Assembly: GCA_030144725.1 (NCBI GenBank)
Contig: JASKMD010000004.1
Span: 5,243,853-5,307,852 of the forward strand
DNA from: Haematococcus lacustris
Lineage: Eukaryota > Chlorophyta > Chlorophyceae > Chlamydomonadales > Haematococcaceae
DNA length: 64,000 nucleotides
Direction of reading: 5' to 3'
The first letter of the stretch is position 1. The number at the start of each line of letters is the position of its first letter. Positions 23,361-46,499 of this stretch are shown one piece after another. The position numbers and the translations under genes were made by a program. The notes beneath the pieces are model-generated. The model was not told the origin of the DNA. It saw only the letters and a program-made list of their open reading frames with translations, and did no database searches.

Positions 23361-24585
23361 ACCCCTGCGCAGGTCACACAGTCCAGGTGTAACACATCAT
23401 GCTACAGTACCGTCATTGTTTGCATATGATTATCCAAAGTAAGGCCATCACATCTACATCGCCGCTGAGTGGCGTTTTAGCTCGCAGTGGTACTATTGTA
23501 AGCTTCTTTGTATCCCTACCAGCCGGTGTGGATGTGCCTCAGCTGTCAGCAGCTGGCCAGCCAATCAGCGACTCAGGCTGTGAACAACAAAGCGTTTGAA
23601 ACACGTCTTCCAACATTAAGAACCGCTGAAATCATATAATGACCATGGAAGGAAGGTATGTAATGATGCATGCATGAGTCCCTTGTCCATGTGATGTGTG
23701 GCATGTGTGGGTTGAGGCTAGGAGGCCTGGGGGGCCTGGGGGGCATACAACGCCCTGCCTGCCTCCAACTCCATGAACAGCAGAGTGAGGGGGAGGTCTG
23801 CTGCCTGCCAGACGGCAAGCCAGCGGCTCTGTTAGCACCATTTCTTTCTGCTCTGCCCGCCACTTCCACCTCCACACAATGCTCTGGGTGTTTTGGAGCC
23901 ATGGGGAAGCACACGAGCTGACTGTCACGTGCCATGGGCAGTCTATTGACACCCATAGCCACCAGTGCTGCTACTGCTGCTGCTGCTGTGCAGGTACAAC
24001 TGAGACCAGGCAGACTGTGCATGACTGTACTGGGCAGACTGTGCAATGATGCAGGTGTGGGGATTAAAGTTTGCTCAGGTGCCTGGCTCCATACCCAGCT
24101 GCAGGCGTAAGTACCAACCAGCTTCAATTGTAACCCAAGCTAAGTGTGAAGGGCTGGTGTTAAGCCAGTGGGTGGCAACTGTAGCTGGGTCTGAAGCCAG
24201 CCACTTCAACACCTCGAACACTCCCCAGTGTGAGAACCTCCATGCGCGGACTGAAGCTCAGGCTGATGTCACCACTAGAGGGTATGAAGGCTGAGGGTGA
24301 CAGGTCAGAACTGCACTGCCATAGAAGCCCCCAGGCTGCCACCCACTGCCTTCACACCCAGCTTTGATTCCAACCTCAGACACAAGCTGGGTAACAGGGG
24401 CTGGGTTTGAAGCCAATGGTTGGCAGCCTGGGGGGGCTCATGTGGCAGTGCATGCATGGGTGGATTGCCTGCTTGTGACCCCATGCTGCTGGGGTCGACC
24501 AGGTCGCCATCGACCATGAACACCAGTTTTAGTTATTACTTTAGAATCAAGCTGGGTGCGGAGGAGGTGTGTTTGGGTGCCTGGC
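23361..24585. other. No resolved gene
   Basis: This is the stretch between gene C's recognised exons and the last cyclase exon. It may hold 5' exons of gene C or the cyclase 3' untranslated region. A 25-base segment near 23780 (AGAGTGAGGGGGAGGTCTGC) duplicates one in gene C at about 23240. Confidence 0.3.
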
Positions 24586-35463
<10,878 letters not shown>

Positions 35464-37651
35464 TGCCCGCTAGCCTAGGCCCTGACGTGAGTCGCCCCAG
35501 GTTGAGGCACAGCCAGGAGTAGGGTGTGAACTTTACGTCGACGTCGGGTTCGAAAGCTACAGATAACTAACACCGTTATACAACTCCAGCTCCAACCCAG
35601 GTTGGGCTGGGTATAGCCCATACTTGCTTTGTCGTGTACTGCAACATGGCTGCGCACTTCTCGTACGATTCGGTAGTCCGCGGCACGTGGCAGCACTCGG
35701 CGTTAGGCAAAGGCTTTAAGTGAAGGCATGCAGATGTGATAGCGTGCTACAGCAAATTGGCAGAGGGTTTCTTGAGCTACCACTGCCTACACTGCAATGC
35801 CTGCACTGCCACATCTAGCGTCACGAGCACTGCCAGTAGTGGGAGTGGGAGGAATGTCGCGACATGCCAGCCGGGTTGATCTCATCCAAGCACAACTCAT
35901 TCAACATGGAATAACATGTTTGACTGTGGGAAATCTCACTCAGCTACAATCCAACTGTAGCGTCCTCGTTTGCACCCTTGATTACCACAAATCCCACACC
36001 GGTGGCATGTTCGCTTCAAATAAGTGGAGACTGCTGTGCACGTGCACCTTGCGCTTGTCAGTAGTGCACCATACAAGACCCAACTGATCTCCAAGTCGCC
36101 CCGTGCTGGTCATGCGTGAACTCCCTGAGCAGGTGCAAGAGCTGTATGAGTTTGAGCTAGTATGTAGTCACATACACCGGAATTGTATTGCAAGGTGTCC
36201 ATGCATTTGGCAGCCTTATGCTTAAATTACGTAGCCTTCTTCCTACCCACCAGCCACCAAAAAGGCAGAAAACTCAAAGATGACAGCCGTGTTGTCAAAA
36301 CTGTTCAAGGCGGTGCAAGGCTGTGGCGGTACAAGATTGATATCCTTGTTCTCTAGCCTGAGGTCTGAGGAGAGCACAGGTGAGTCCACATCAGTCTGAC
36401 CTTGTGCGGTTGGTGTGCATCATGTCTAACCGTGGACGCATGAACATTGTGACACTTTCTGGGTTGCGGTGCTGGGGGACACTGATGTCAGGCCTGAAGA
36501 AGCTGCCAGTTGCTAGCCAATCACCAATCAAGCAATGCTCTGCATAGCTGCTATACAAAGCTGGACCCCTAAACGTGGCCCTCACGTAGCTTGGGTAAGA
36601 GGTGAGAGGGTTAGGGGTAAGGTGGGGTTAATGTGAGGGTGAACAATCAACAACATCAGGTCATCACTGGCCTCATTCGGCCCACCCTTAACATGACCAT
36701 GACCTGAACATGTCCTCTTGACCTGACTAGCCCCCACCTCTGGATTTGCAGGTTGTGGGACCGGGATATGTCAGGCGCTCTCAACGTTCGCCAATGTGTA
36801 GTTGGCTAGGGCCACGCCCGTTGGAGCTGCAGGTGGGCAGGCCGCCCCACCATGCCAAAGCTGGCCAGGCCAGGAGTGGGTGTATGTGCGCGATAAGGCC
36901 CTGTTGCTCAAGTGGTGGCGATGACCACCTGTGGAAATCAAGCCCATACAAATGGGATGTATGTGTGCAAGAGCATTGTGCTCAAGTAATGGAGGCACAC
37001 GCACCAGACGGTGGTGATGGATTTGTACTAGGCTGCTTCTAGACTGCTGCGTGCAGACACGCAGCCTGTGCCTGGTTAGATGTATATAGGGTTGTAAAAT
37101 ACATTCAGCCCCGCACGCTTTACCCATAGATTGTCAATTCCTCAAAGCTTTGACAAGGAACCATGCAAGCAGAGTGGCTGCCGGTTGTTCGGTTGGTGCA
37201 TCGGCTGGATCAAAGGGGCTGTTAATGATGACTTGTCCTAAGCTTCTGGCATCCCACATGAGGAAGGTATGCTTGTTGAGTAGGAAGACATGGAGGAAGG
37301 CGGCAAGCTTTAGTGACAGCCCTGGTGGCCCACATGTCCATTGAAGTAACTACAGTGAATGCCGAACGAATGCCCGTCTGACTGCCCCGCGCCGCGGCCA
37401 ACATGACACTAACGAGTAAACCAGGAAAAAAACAGGAAGACCAGGACAGCGAAGGGCTCCAGCGACTCCTAGGGTTAGGGACCTAGGTTAAGGACACACA
37501 CCGGTCACTGGCTCCTGTGGAGAAGTGTAGGGGTTCCACAGGAGGACATGGATACAGGACGGCCTGTGTCAAAGCGGTTCCCCATCGTTGTTCAGTTGGT
37601 GTATTGGCTGCTGGTTGTTCGGTTGGTAGATAGGGACACAGCTTACGCCCT
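35464..37651. other. Divergent intergenic region with repeat remnants
   Basis: The cyclase (minus) and the DUF829-like gene (plus) start outward from this 2.2-kb interval, so promoters for both should lie here. No TATA box or motif can be assigned by eye. A ~75-base segment at 36290-36366 (GTGCAAGGC, AGATTGATATCCTT) matches 41113-41190 and marks an interspersed repeat. Short frames, for example near 36746-37042, have no recognised family. Confidence 0.4.
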
Positions 37652-40515
37652 GTGTCAAAGCCGTGCGACTTTATGCAATCAACACTGACAATGCTGACTA
37701 GCATCGCGAGAAGCATGGTCCTTCTCTCCCCTGCGGCACGCAACCATTTCTCCCTTCTCTCGGCGGCACCCCGCCCCTTTGTTTGTTCGCGTAAGCCAAC
37801 TCTGCACTCCTCAGTAAATGGCTGGACCTCCTGTACCAGAGCTTTCCATGATGCTAGTCGTCCAGATGCGAGGCTTGGGACAGCAAGTGTCAGCATGGGC
37901 TCAGCCTGGCAACAAGCAGGCCATGCCAGCGCTCCCCCTCTCATTATCAGCCCAGCTGCTTGCCGGGTGGTAGTAATAGGCTGGATGGGTTCCAATCGAA
38001 AGTACCTGCAGAAGTAGGTGGGCTACCTCACACATGCTCTGCCTCTCTCTTGGCAGCCCATGCAGTTGCCATGTGCCTGGGCCCAGGTTTGGGCCAACTT
38101 GATAAAGCTTGGTGCTGGTAATGCTTTGCGTATGATGGGAACACGCATGTGGGTGGTGGCCATGATTGTAGGTATGCCAACTTATGGGCCCGCAGCGGGG
38201 ACCATGAGGTCCTGACTCTACGACCCACCATTCCCATGACGCTGCTGCGCTGGCGGGGGGTGGTCACTGCTGGCACCCACATAGACAGGGTGTCCCGCAT
38301 GCACACAGAGAACCCTGGCATGCCCACAATATACCACATCTTCAGGTGCGCCGACGGCAGGCATGACGACGGCAGCTGCAGCCATGTCAGCAGCAGCAGC
38401 CAGTCCTGCATGGCTATTCCCTATTAGCAGCTGGGTCCTAGCGCACATGCCACATCGGGTTAGCACACCCCCTCGCACAGCCCCTCCCCCTCGCACAGCC
38501 CCTTGCACACCCCCTCGCTTACCCCCTTGCACAGCCCCTTACATGTGTTCCATGTAAGACTGCAACAAGTGACTCTTCCCAGGCATTGCTATGGCCCCAC
38601 TGCTGTGCAGTTGCAGCCATAACCATCGTCATCGTCATCAGCGTCACATGTCATTTGCTGACGTGCAGCACAGTCAAATGCCACTACAGTTGCAACAGTG
38701 GGTGGTGGCCATACCTTAGCCACAGTCTGGAGATGTGTTGTTTGCAGCACTGGGGGCTTCATCCATGCGGGCACCATGTGGCGCTGGATGGATGAGGTGG
38801 AGGATGTGGCCGTGAGGCGTGACCTGGTTGAAGACATTCAGGTGCATCACCGCCGTCCCTGCGTGCCCGCCTCCACATGTTATGCTAGATGGATCAGCCA
38901 GAGAATTGAGCCTGTGCGTCACTCCCTCATCACCCCTCACCTGTATGCCTGTTGAGGCTCCCCTGACTTGGACAAGTGCTACAGGTTGATGTCATAAAAT
39001 GCCTGTTGTAGCACCCCCTTAGTCAGACCAATGCTTTAGTCCAACATTGCATGCTGAGCAGTGCTCCCTCTGTCTCACTTGTTACACAACTGCAAAAATG
39101 CCCACGCACCCCCCCACACATACACACACCTCTGCTGCTGCAGGGCATCATCTTTGACTCAGGCCCAGCCCCGGTGACAGAGGAGAGGGCAGCTTTGTGA
39201 GTGCTGGGCCCTGGGTGCTGTCAAACCTGCAGCCTACCACCACCACCACCACCACCACCACCACCTAGTCAATGCATGCCAATGTTTGCCCACGCTGGCT
39301 GCATAAACCAATGCTGCTGGTATGTGCTCCTCGCCTTAGGCATGTTGCCTTATGTGGGACTGGTGGCGGCCCTGGCACCTAGGCTTGATTATGCCCAGTC
39401 CATGCCTACCTAAGACGTGCAAGCGTATGCGTGCACCGCAACAGCGACTACGACCATGCGCTGCCGCCCATGCCGATCAGTGCGCTTGCGCCGGTGCTGC
39501 CGTCAGCGCTGCCGACGTTGCCGTTGCCGTTTTCTCGCGCACAGGGCCCTGGGCTCGGCCCTGTCGGGCGTGTCCGCGGATGCGCTGCAGGCTCAGGCCG
39601 GGCCGCTGCAGGCCTCCTTGCAAGCAGCCGCGCGAGGAGCCCTCCGCTGGTACCTTGATCGACCTTCAGTGAAATTACGGGAGAAGGAGGTGAGCCACGC
39701 CTGGGTGCTGCGACGCAACCGTCGTCGGTTAAACCGCCGTCGGCAACCCACCCAGTTCCGGTGTCGCGGGGACGGTGCAGGAAGGCGCGCAGCCATGTGC
39801 TGTCGAGCGAGAAGCGCTCACACATACAAGCTGCCTTCCCACCTCCGTGGACGCGTCGTGCAGGTGTACGAGGCGTGGTATGACATGGCGCCCACCTGCC
39901 CCCAGCTGTACTTGTACTCTGATGCCGACCCTCTGGTGCCACCAGCTGAGGTGGAGCGCTTCATGGACATCCAGGTGTGCAGCTAGCAGCCAGCTGAAGT
40001 GTGCACATTCACACCTTCTCGGTGTATCTTCATGGGTGCCAAGCAGGCAGGGATGGCAGGTGGCTTGTAGCAGGCACGCCAAAGGCAGTAGGTCGGGCCG
40101 GGGATGGTAGTTAGGAAGCCTGCAAGTGTCGACCAGCACCTACAGCATGGTCACTATCATGGTCTTGAGAAAGGACAAGAGCATGGCCAGAAGCTGCAGC
40201 ATCGCCTAATCCCTGTGCCATGGGCTGTACAGCTCTTGATAAGCCGCATGCCATGAGCAACAATGGGCACTCAGCACATGCACTTTGTTGCGTGCATGCA
40301 GCATGTCGTATCTCTAGCAAAAGTACCCTACCATGCAGCATGGCATTGTTGATGGCGGGTAGTGCTGTGGTGAGTCGCAGGCGTCCAGAGGCGTGGAGGT
40401 ATCAGGCTGGAAGTGGTCGGACTCTGGTCACTGCCAGCATTACAAGCAGCACCCCCACGAGTACGCCTTCCAGATATCCCAGTTCCTCAACGCCACCGCC
40501 CTCAGAGACTGGTGA
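37652..40515 (+). CDS. TMEM53/DUF829-family alpha/beta hydrolase-like protein
   Basis: Exon 1 (37652-38013) has a basic, Ser/Ala-rich start (LTSIARSMVLLSPAARNHFS) that looks like an organelle-targeting sequence, then VVVIGWMGSNRKYLQK, the first strand of the family. Exon 2 (38172-38259) gives YANLWARSGDHEVLTLRPT. A small third exon lies near 38385-38436 and is not firmly placed. Then come 38748-38841 (TGGFIHAGTMWRWMDEV, nucleophile-elbow region), 39144-39196 (GIIFDSGPAPVTEERAA), 39545-39689, 39864-39974 (PQLYLYSDADPLVPPAEVE) and 40381-40515 (VSGWKWSDSGHCQHYKQHPH, with the terminal His, ending in TGA). The order matches family PF05705 as I know it. The elbow reads TGG where relatives usually show SNGG, so the nucleophile is altered or the join is misplaced. 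Biochemical role unknown; targeting is inference. Upstream ATG choices at 37652, 37673 or 37691 are all possible. Confidence 0.88.
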
Positions 40516-41613
40516 CGCTAAGGGTGCTCATCAGGAGCCCAGTGGTCGGGGAAGAGAACGTGCCGTTGGGATGGGATTTGTGGCTGTCAAGGGCGCCCCA
40601 TGGATAAAGTGTTTCAGTTGTTCATGGTGTTGTGCCCTGTTGGCTGTCGATGATTCACCCTGACGCAATTATGCCGGGCCGTGAACCACCCCTCCCTACA
40701 CCCTGCCATGCACCCTGAGCTGGCTACCTGACCCAGGCTCAATGCTTGAACCTGTTTGCCTGGGTACTGGTGGTGTGCAGCCAGGGCCTACCTACCAAAC
40801 AGCTGCCACCTGCCTGGCAACATGGCAGTGATCAGTGCACTGTGTGTGTGATGAGGCGGAGCAGGCTAGGAAGACTCCACTGGTGGCAGGGCGTACTAGG
40901 TGCGGGCTGGGCTGGGGCTCAACGCTGGCTCTGAGGGGTGCACTCTCTATTTTGCCCACATGCCTGATTGATAGCTCAAACTGACATGATTCAGGGTGTC
41001 ACCCTCAAGGTCATGGCTGGCTCCAATTCATGGAGTGATGATCACCCCACCATGGTCCAAGGCACAAGGAAAGCAAGCGGTCCAATCTGTCGACGTACAG
41101 ATAGCCCATACATTGTTGTCAAAACCGTGCAAGGCGGTGCAAGGCGGTGGCGATACGAGATTGATATCCTTATTCTCTGGCCTAAGGGCTACATGACAGC
41201 CAAGGGTGTGTAATCCGGCTGTTAACGTGATGTCAACGAGTGAGGGGACATCACTTGTTATGCTCGTTTTGACAGGGAGACCAGCAGTCAGGGAAGGAAA
41301 CGTGCGAACGGGATGGGTTTTGTGGCGTAATGAAAAGGGTTGGTCAAATGATGGGCGTTAGACAAGCTCTCTTGTAAACAGGGTACCATGCCACCGAGCC
41401 ACATAGCCAGACAAACACCCACGAAGGCCTTGATCACTCATCGTGCACAAGGTCAAGCGGTATGGCAACAGTAACTGCACCCCTGAGCGTGGGAGGATTG
41501 GATTTCCTCCATGCAGCAAAAAGGTGTTGGAGGATTGCTACAAAAAAAGGAAGAACAGGACGAGTAAGTACCCGCACAGTACCAGCACATCTCAAGCAAT
41601 CACTCCAGCAGGG
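40516..41613. repeat. Intergenic region with two related repeat remnants
   Basis: The segment at about 40529-40585 (GGGATGGGATTTGTGGC) is echoed at 41273-41330 (GGGATGGGTTTTGTGGC). The segment 41113-41190 matches 36290-36366 near the other end of the DUF829-like gene. The rest holds no recognised gene and should include the NADP-MDH promoter. Confidence 0.6.
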
Positions 41614-44600
41614 ATGGCACTCAACATGAAGGGTGAGCTGGCGCCGCGGGTCCTAAACTACGCTGTGCACGTCCGAACCTTTGCCCCTCATATTTTGACT
41701 TGAAGCAGGCCCCGCTATGCACTCTAAGCAAACCCGAGGTTCAATCAAGGCCTCGGCGACCGCCACTGTGGCCCCTCCCGCCGCGACAGTTGCGCCGGTC
41801 GCCCCAAAGCCAGCGGAGAAGTATGGTGTATTTAGGTGCGTCTGCGGCAATCCAGTAAATGTCCGGCGATCAATTGTTGCTGACCGCCTTGGACATGCTG
41901 TGCTGCAGGCTGTCATATGACGTGCAGAACGTGGGTAACATCAGTTTACTGCACACTGGTATATAATTAGAAGGTTACCCGTCTCTTCTAGTCCGAAGAC
42001 ATGCCAGCGCTGCCCAGCTCTTGTGCCATGCCTGATTTCCACATGAACTTGCTTGTGAGTTCTTGGTTCTGCAGGAGGTGAAGGACTTGACCCGAACATG
42101 GAAGAAAACCATCAAGGTGCTGTCCCCTGCGTACAACACTCGCCATTGATTAGCAGGGTGTCCTGGACACTAGGAATCCAAGCCTGTTGCCCCAATTGAA
42201 CCGCGCAGGTTGCTGTCACTGGAGCATCAGGCAACATCGCCAATCACCTGCTTTTCATGGTGCGCATGGGGCTAGCAGTGTCCTGCACACTCAGGCATGC
42301 CTGCACCACCCACCTGCCCTGATGCACCTACATCCACCTACCCTTCCATCCATCCATCTACTCCATGCGCTAACCTACCCTGAACGGGGTATGGAGGCAG
42401 CACAGCCGGGTGTGTCAGGAGTCAGCAGCACTCCACTCCCTGCCTGCACCCGCACCTGCACCTGCACCTGCAGCTGGCATCCGGGGAGGTGTACGGCAAG
42501 GAGCAGCCCATTGCCCTGCAACTGTTGGGCAGCGAGCGCTCTCGTGGTGCACTGGAGGGGGTAGCCATGGAGCTGGAGGACTCGTTGTACCCCCTGCTGC
42601 GTGAGGTGTGACCGCACCCTTGCAAGCCTTCAGGCGCACTGCCCATGTGCTATCATACTTCATAGCCACACATTGGAAAGGCGACTGGTCCCACCAGCTT
42701 GTCTGCGCTTGCGCTCTACCTGACTGCATGTGCCTTACACATGCATAGGCCCTGGTCACTGACGCCCGTGTGGTCAGCGTTCCACAGGTGCGTAGTAGGT
42801 TGGCAAGCTTGTCTTGTGACCGCTGTGCTGCAGGTGTCCATTGGCATCGACCCTGCAGAGATCTTCTCAGGTGCTGACTGGGCTCTCATGGTGGGCGCCA
42901 AGCCCCGGGGCCCAGGCATGGAGCGCGCTGACCTGCTCAACCAGAACGGAGAGATCTTCCAGCAGCAGGTGCGGCCCTTCCCTGTTCAGAATATCTAAGT
43001 TCACCTTCGCTTTGCATCCACCCCAACAGCACTGTAAGAAGGTGGTTGGTTGTGTGGTGTGTTCCGGGCCCCATGGCAGCCCCATGGCAGCAATGCAAGA
43101 AGGGCCTTGGCTTTGTGCTGTGGCGTGTTGCCTGCCTCAAAAGGCCCTCAGTGCAGTGCTTTGGCATGAGAATACACAGTCAGCTGTACCTGCTACACCT
43201 TGACAAGGGTCCTCAGAGCTCCACCCGTCGTATCACAAGGCCTGCTTAGCCCCAACAGCCCACGTTTGCTGCTTGCAGGGTCGGGCCTTGAACGAGTCGG
43301 CTGACCCCAATTGTAAGATTATTGTGGTGGGCAACCCCTGCAACACCAACGCTCTGATTGCCATGGAGAACGCGCCCCGCATCCCTCGCCGGTGCGCTAG
43401 CCTCCTGCCGTTGTTCTGCGCTATCCAGGCCCCCACCACCCCAAAGCAAACTGCCTGCTCTGCTGACCAAAGTTGTCGTTGGCATGTTTGACGGCCTGTT
43501 TGCCAGCCTGTTAGCCTGCAGGAGCAGTTGATCGGCGCTGTACTCCATTGCTGTGTCGCTCCTACCCAGCACCCTTGTGTACCAGCCTGCGCATGTTGAC
43601 CTAACCTGACATGCAGCTTCGCTCTCTTTACTGCACCTGCCTGCTTCTGCATTGCCACCATCCTTCATCCCCACACAACATCTTACTCTTCTTCCCTTTC
43701 CCTGTTGCCTGCAAGCCTGCCTCCTCCTGAGTACTACCCCATGCCATTACAGTCCGCTGACAGCACCATATCCCCATCATCACCGTCACGTTCATCACCA
43801 TCGCCATCACCACCATCATCCCCCACCCCTAGATTCCGCTGACAGCTGGTCAGAGCTGCTGTCTGGCTGCCGCAGCAACTTCCACGCGCTGACCCGGCTG
43901 GATGAGAACCGCGCCAAGTGCCAGCTGGCCCTAAAGGCCGGCAAGTTCTACACCAGCGTCAGCAGGGTGGCCATCTGGGGCAACCACTCGACAACCCAGG
44001 TCCCGGATTTCCTCAATGCTAAGATCGGCGGCCTGCCAGCAATGAACGTCATTCGAGACGACAAGTAAGCGCTACCTGCAGTGCATGAGGCTTGCTTGCT
44101 GCGTTTGGTCTTGGCTACATGTCCTGTCTAGGTGGCGTGGCCACTAGCACCTGCCCCATGCTGGGAGCTTAGTTATGAAATTGTGTTGCGTTAGTTATGT
44201 TGTGTTGTGGTTTGTAAATGCAGTGCTGCCAGACTGAGACGGCTGTGACTGTGGCTGTAACTTTAGTTGTGAGCTGTGCCTGGGGTTGTCGTCCCACATG
44301 GCACCTTTCCCGGGCTGGGGCTGGTGCTGGTGCTGCCAGTGGTGCTAGTGTGGATGCCTGTGGCAGCAAGCACGTGTGTTGACCAGTCACATGGGTGCAT
44401 GGGGTGACTCAGGCCATGTGGTGACTATTGGTTGTTGTCCATGGCGCCCCTCAGGTGGTTCAAGGACGAGTTCACCCCTCGCGTAGCTCAGCGTGGCGGT
44501 GCCCTGATCAAGAAGTGGGGCAAGAGCAGCGCAGCCTCCACCGCGGTGTCGGTAGCTGACGCCATCAGGTCCCTGGTCGTGCCCACACCTGCGGGCGACT

Positions 44601-45377
44601 GCTTCTCAACCGCGGTGTGCTCAGACGGCAACCCCTACGGCGTCAAGGACGGCCTCATCTTCAGCTTCCCCTGCAGGTTGGTTTTGTTTTATGCAGACCC
44701 TGACACACAGCCATCCTTGCCTGCCTGTCAAAATTTTTTACAAATCCAGCTGCGGCTTTGGTGGCGCCATGCCACCCAGCAGACCTGCAGCACTGCCTTA
44801 TGTGCCTACAGCAGGTAGCTGCCTGCATGCACTTTCCTGGTCAAAACCTGCTTCTCTGACATCTGAGGTTGCAAAGCTGGCCGGGAATGACTGGGCCGTA
44901 TGCGTTCGCATCACATCTCACTGTGTGCAACATAGCGATGCCGTCCCACAGCAGGCTTGCATTCTTTGCCGTGGTGCGTGGTACAGCAGTGTGTGGACCT
45001 GATGCCGTGCTTCCTTGCCAGGTCCAAGGGCGATGGCGATTATGAGATTTGCAATGACTTCATCCTGGACGACTGGCTTCGACAGAAGCTGGCTGTAAGT
45101 GCACTGATCACTGTGGAAGTACCTAGCTTGCATAGCCTGGGCGTTGGGTGTGACAGGGTGTAAGTTGACCGGTTACTTGGGTCAGTCCACTACTGCTCCC
45201 AACCTCTACAGGCCAGCCTGGCTGCCGCTTATTCTGTCGTTGATGCCGTTAATGCCGCAGGCGACGGAAGACGAGCTGTCCAAGGAGCGAGATTGCGTGA
45301 GCCATTTGATCGGCGTGATGGGTGGCTCATGCGACATTCGCGGCGCCGAAGACACCAGCGTGCCCGGCGAGATGTGA
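41614..45377 (+). CDS. Chloroplast NADP-dependent malate dehydrogenase
   Basis: Reduces oxaloacetate to malate with NADPH in the chloroplast stroma (malate valve). Twelve exons agree in phase and give 413 residues: 41614-41632, 41709-41835, 41909-41930, 42075-42116, 42209-42259, 42474-42605, 42834-42968, 43279-43391, 43876-44064, 44455-44676, 45022-45094, 45261-45377. The start MALNMK opens an Ala/Val/Pro-rich transit peptide. Then come KYGVFRLSYD, the nucleotide-binding [16 protein letters not shown], substrate Arg in [26 protein letters not shown], catalytic His in [28 protein letters not shown], and the C-terminal tail with both thioredoxin-regulated Cys ([14 protein letters not shown]) ending PGEM. 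The N-terminal Cys pair of land-plant enzymes is missing (YGVFR in place of the Cys-containing loop), as in Chlamydomonas. Length matches the family. Confidence 0.97.
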
Positions 45378-46088
45378 TGCGTGCCGCGTCCCGCACCGTT
45401 CGCGAACCCAGTTGGCTCCTTCGGCGCTGCAACGGATGGCTAATGTCGCAGCCTGCACAGCTGCTGGGTTCGACCCTTGGCTTGAGGTTTCAGCTTGTCC
45501 GTCTAGCTGGCAGCAGTCATGCTGCTAGACAGGGATCAACCATGTCATTATTTGGGTATTGGGGTGGGATGTAGCTACGATAGCTTGTCTGCGCTTGTTG
45601 TAGTCCATGATCAGCTGCAAGCCAGATCCTTGCATTGTAGACTTCCTAAATGCAGGTTTTTGTTGACACAGGCCTTGTTTGCAAGTTTTGGGGGGGAGCT
45701 TGTTTCAAGCCTGGTTGCAAGCGCGAGTGAAGTCCCGTGGTTTGCGGCGTGATCCGTGAAGAACCCTTCAGAAGACCGGGAGGTCTACACAACTATTTAG
45801 CTGAGTCATTGGTCTATCTCTTTTGTCACAGCCTGGCACTGCCTCAAGCCCTGCCGCTGTGTGATTAGTTATATATTAAGCTAGCTGCTGGCAGCGCATG
45901 ACCAGAACGGAGGTCAGGGCCCATGCAGCCTTGTTAGCTGGGCGACATTCTTGCATCACCCCTATGCACACCTTCCCGTGGCCCTCTGCATGCTGATGCA
46001 CTGGCGAGACCAGGGAGCGCTGCCAGCCAAGGGCAAGGAGAACCCTGGCCTGGGCTACAAGCAGCTGCGAGACAAGCCACCCAAGGCC

Positions 46089-46103
<15 letters not shown>
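45378..46103. other. Downstream of NADP-MDH, no gene seen
   Basis: Likely 3' untranslated region and intergenic DNA. No TGTAA polyadenylation motif was noticed close to the stop. The segment near 45911-45935 (GGAGGTCAGGGCCCATGCAG) resembles 20299-20323, a short dispersed similarity. Confidence 0.35.
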
Positions 46104-46119
<16 letters not shown>

Positions 46120-46390
46120 TGGCAGTAGTGTGTGGGCCCCCCACTTGAGCTGTCATCAGCTTACATTTAGTGCATGTTTGTCATGCCAACTATACATCAT
46201 AGCCCTCCGGGGTCAGGCAGTAATGTAGGTGGTAGGCGACCATGACCATGTGTATGCCATGTGCTTGGGAACTCCACACAGACAAAATACCGTTTTGTAG
46301 GGGTCCACACTGAGTGGTCCAAGTGGATTGCACGGACGGTATTGCAGTGCTGCAATGAAGGCTCAAGGTTCAGAGCCAAGGTGCTGATGC
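46104..46390 (+). repeat. Interspersed repeat R3, copy 1
   Basis: About 290 bases match 53015-53290 in the same orientation, with landmarks GAGCTGTCATCAGCTTACA, GGTGGTAGGCGACCATGACC and CCGTTTTGTAGGGGTCCACA. Matching is about 85% by eye with a few small indels. No ORF is conserved. Dispersed repeat of unknown type. Confidence 0.9.
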
Positions 46391-46499
46391 ACTAGCTGGC
46401 CCAAGGAGCAGAGAAAGGGACCTGACGTGCATGCTGTTATTGTACCTGCTGTGATCCGGGTACACCTTAATTGATAGGTTCCTGAGCATCACAGTCAGG

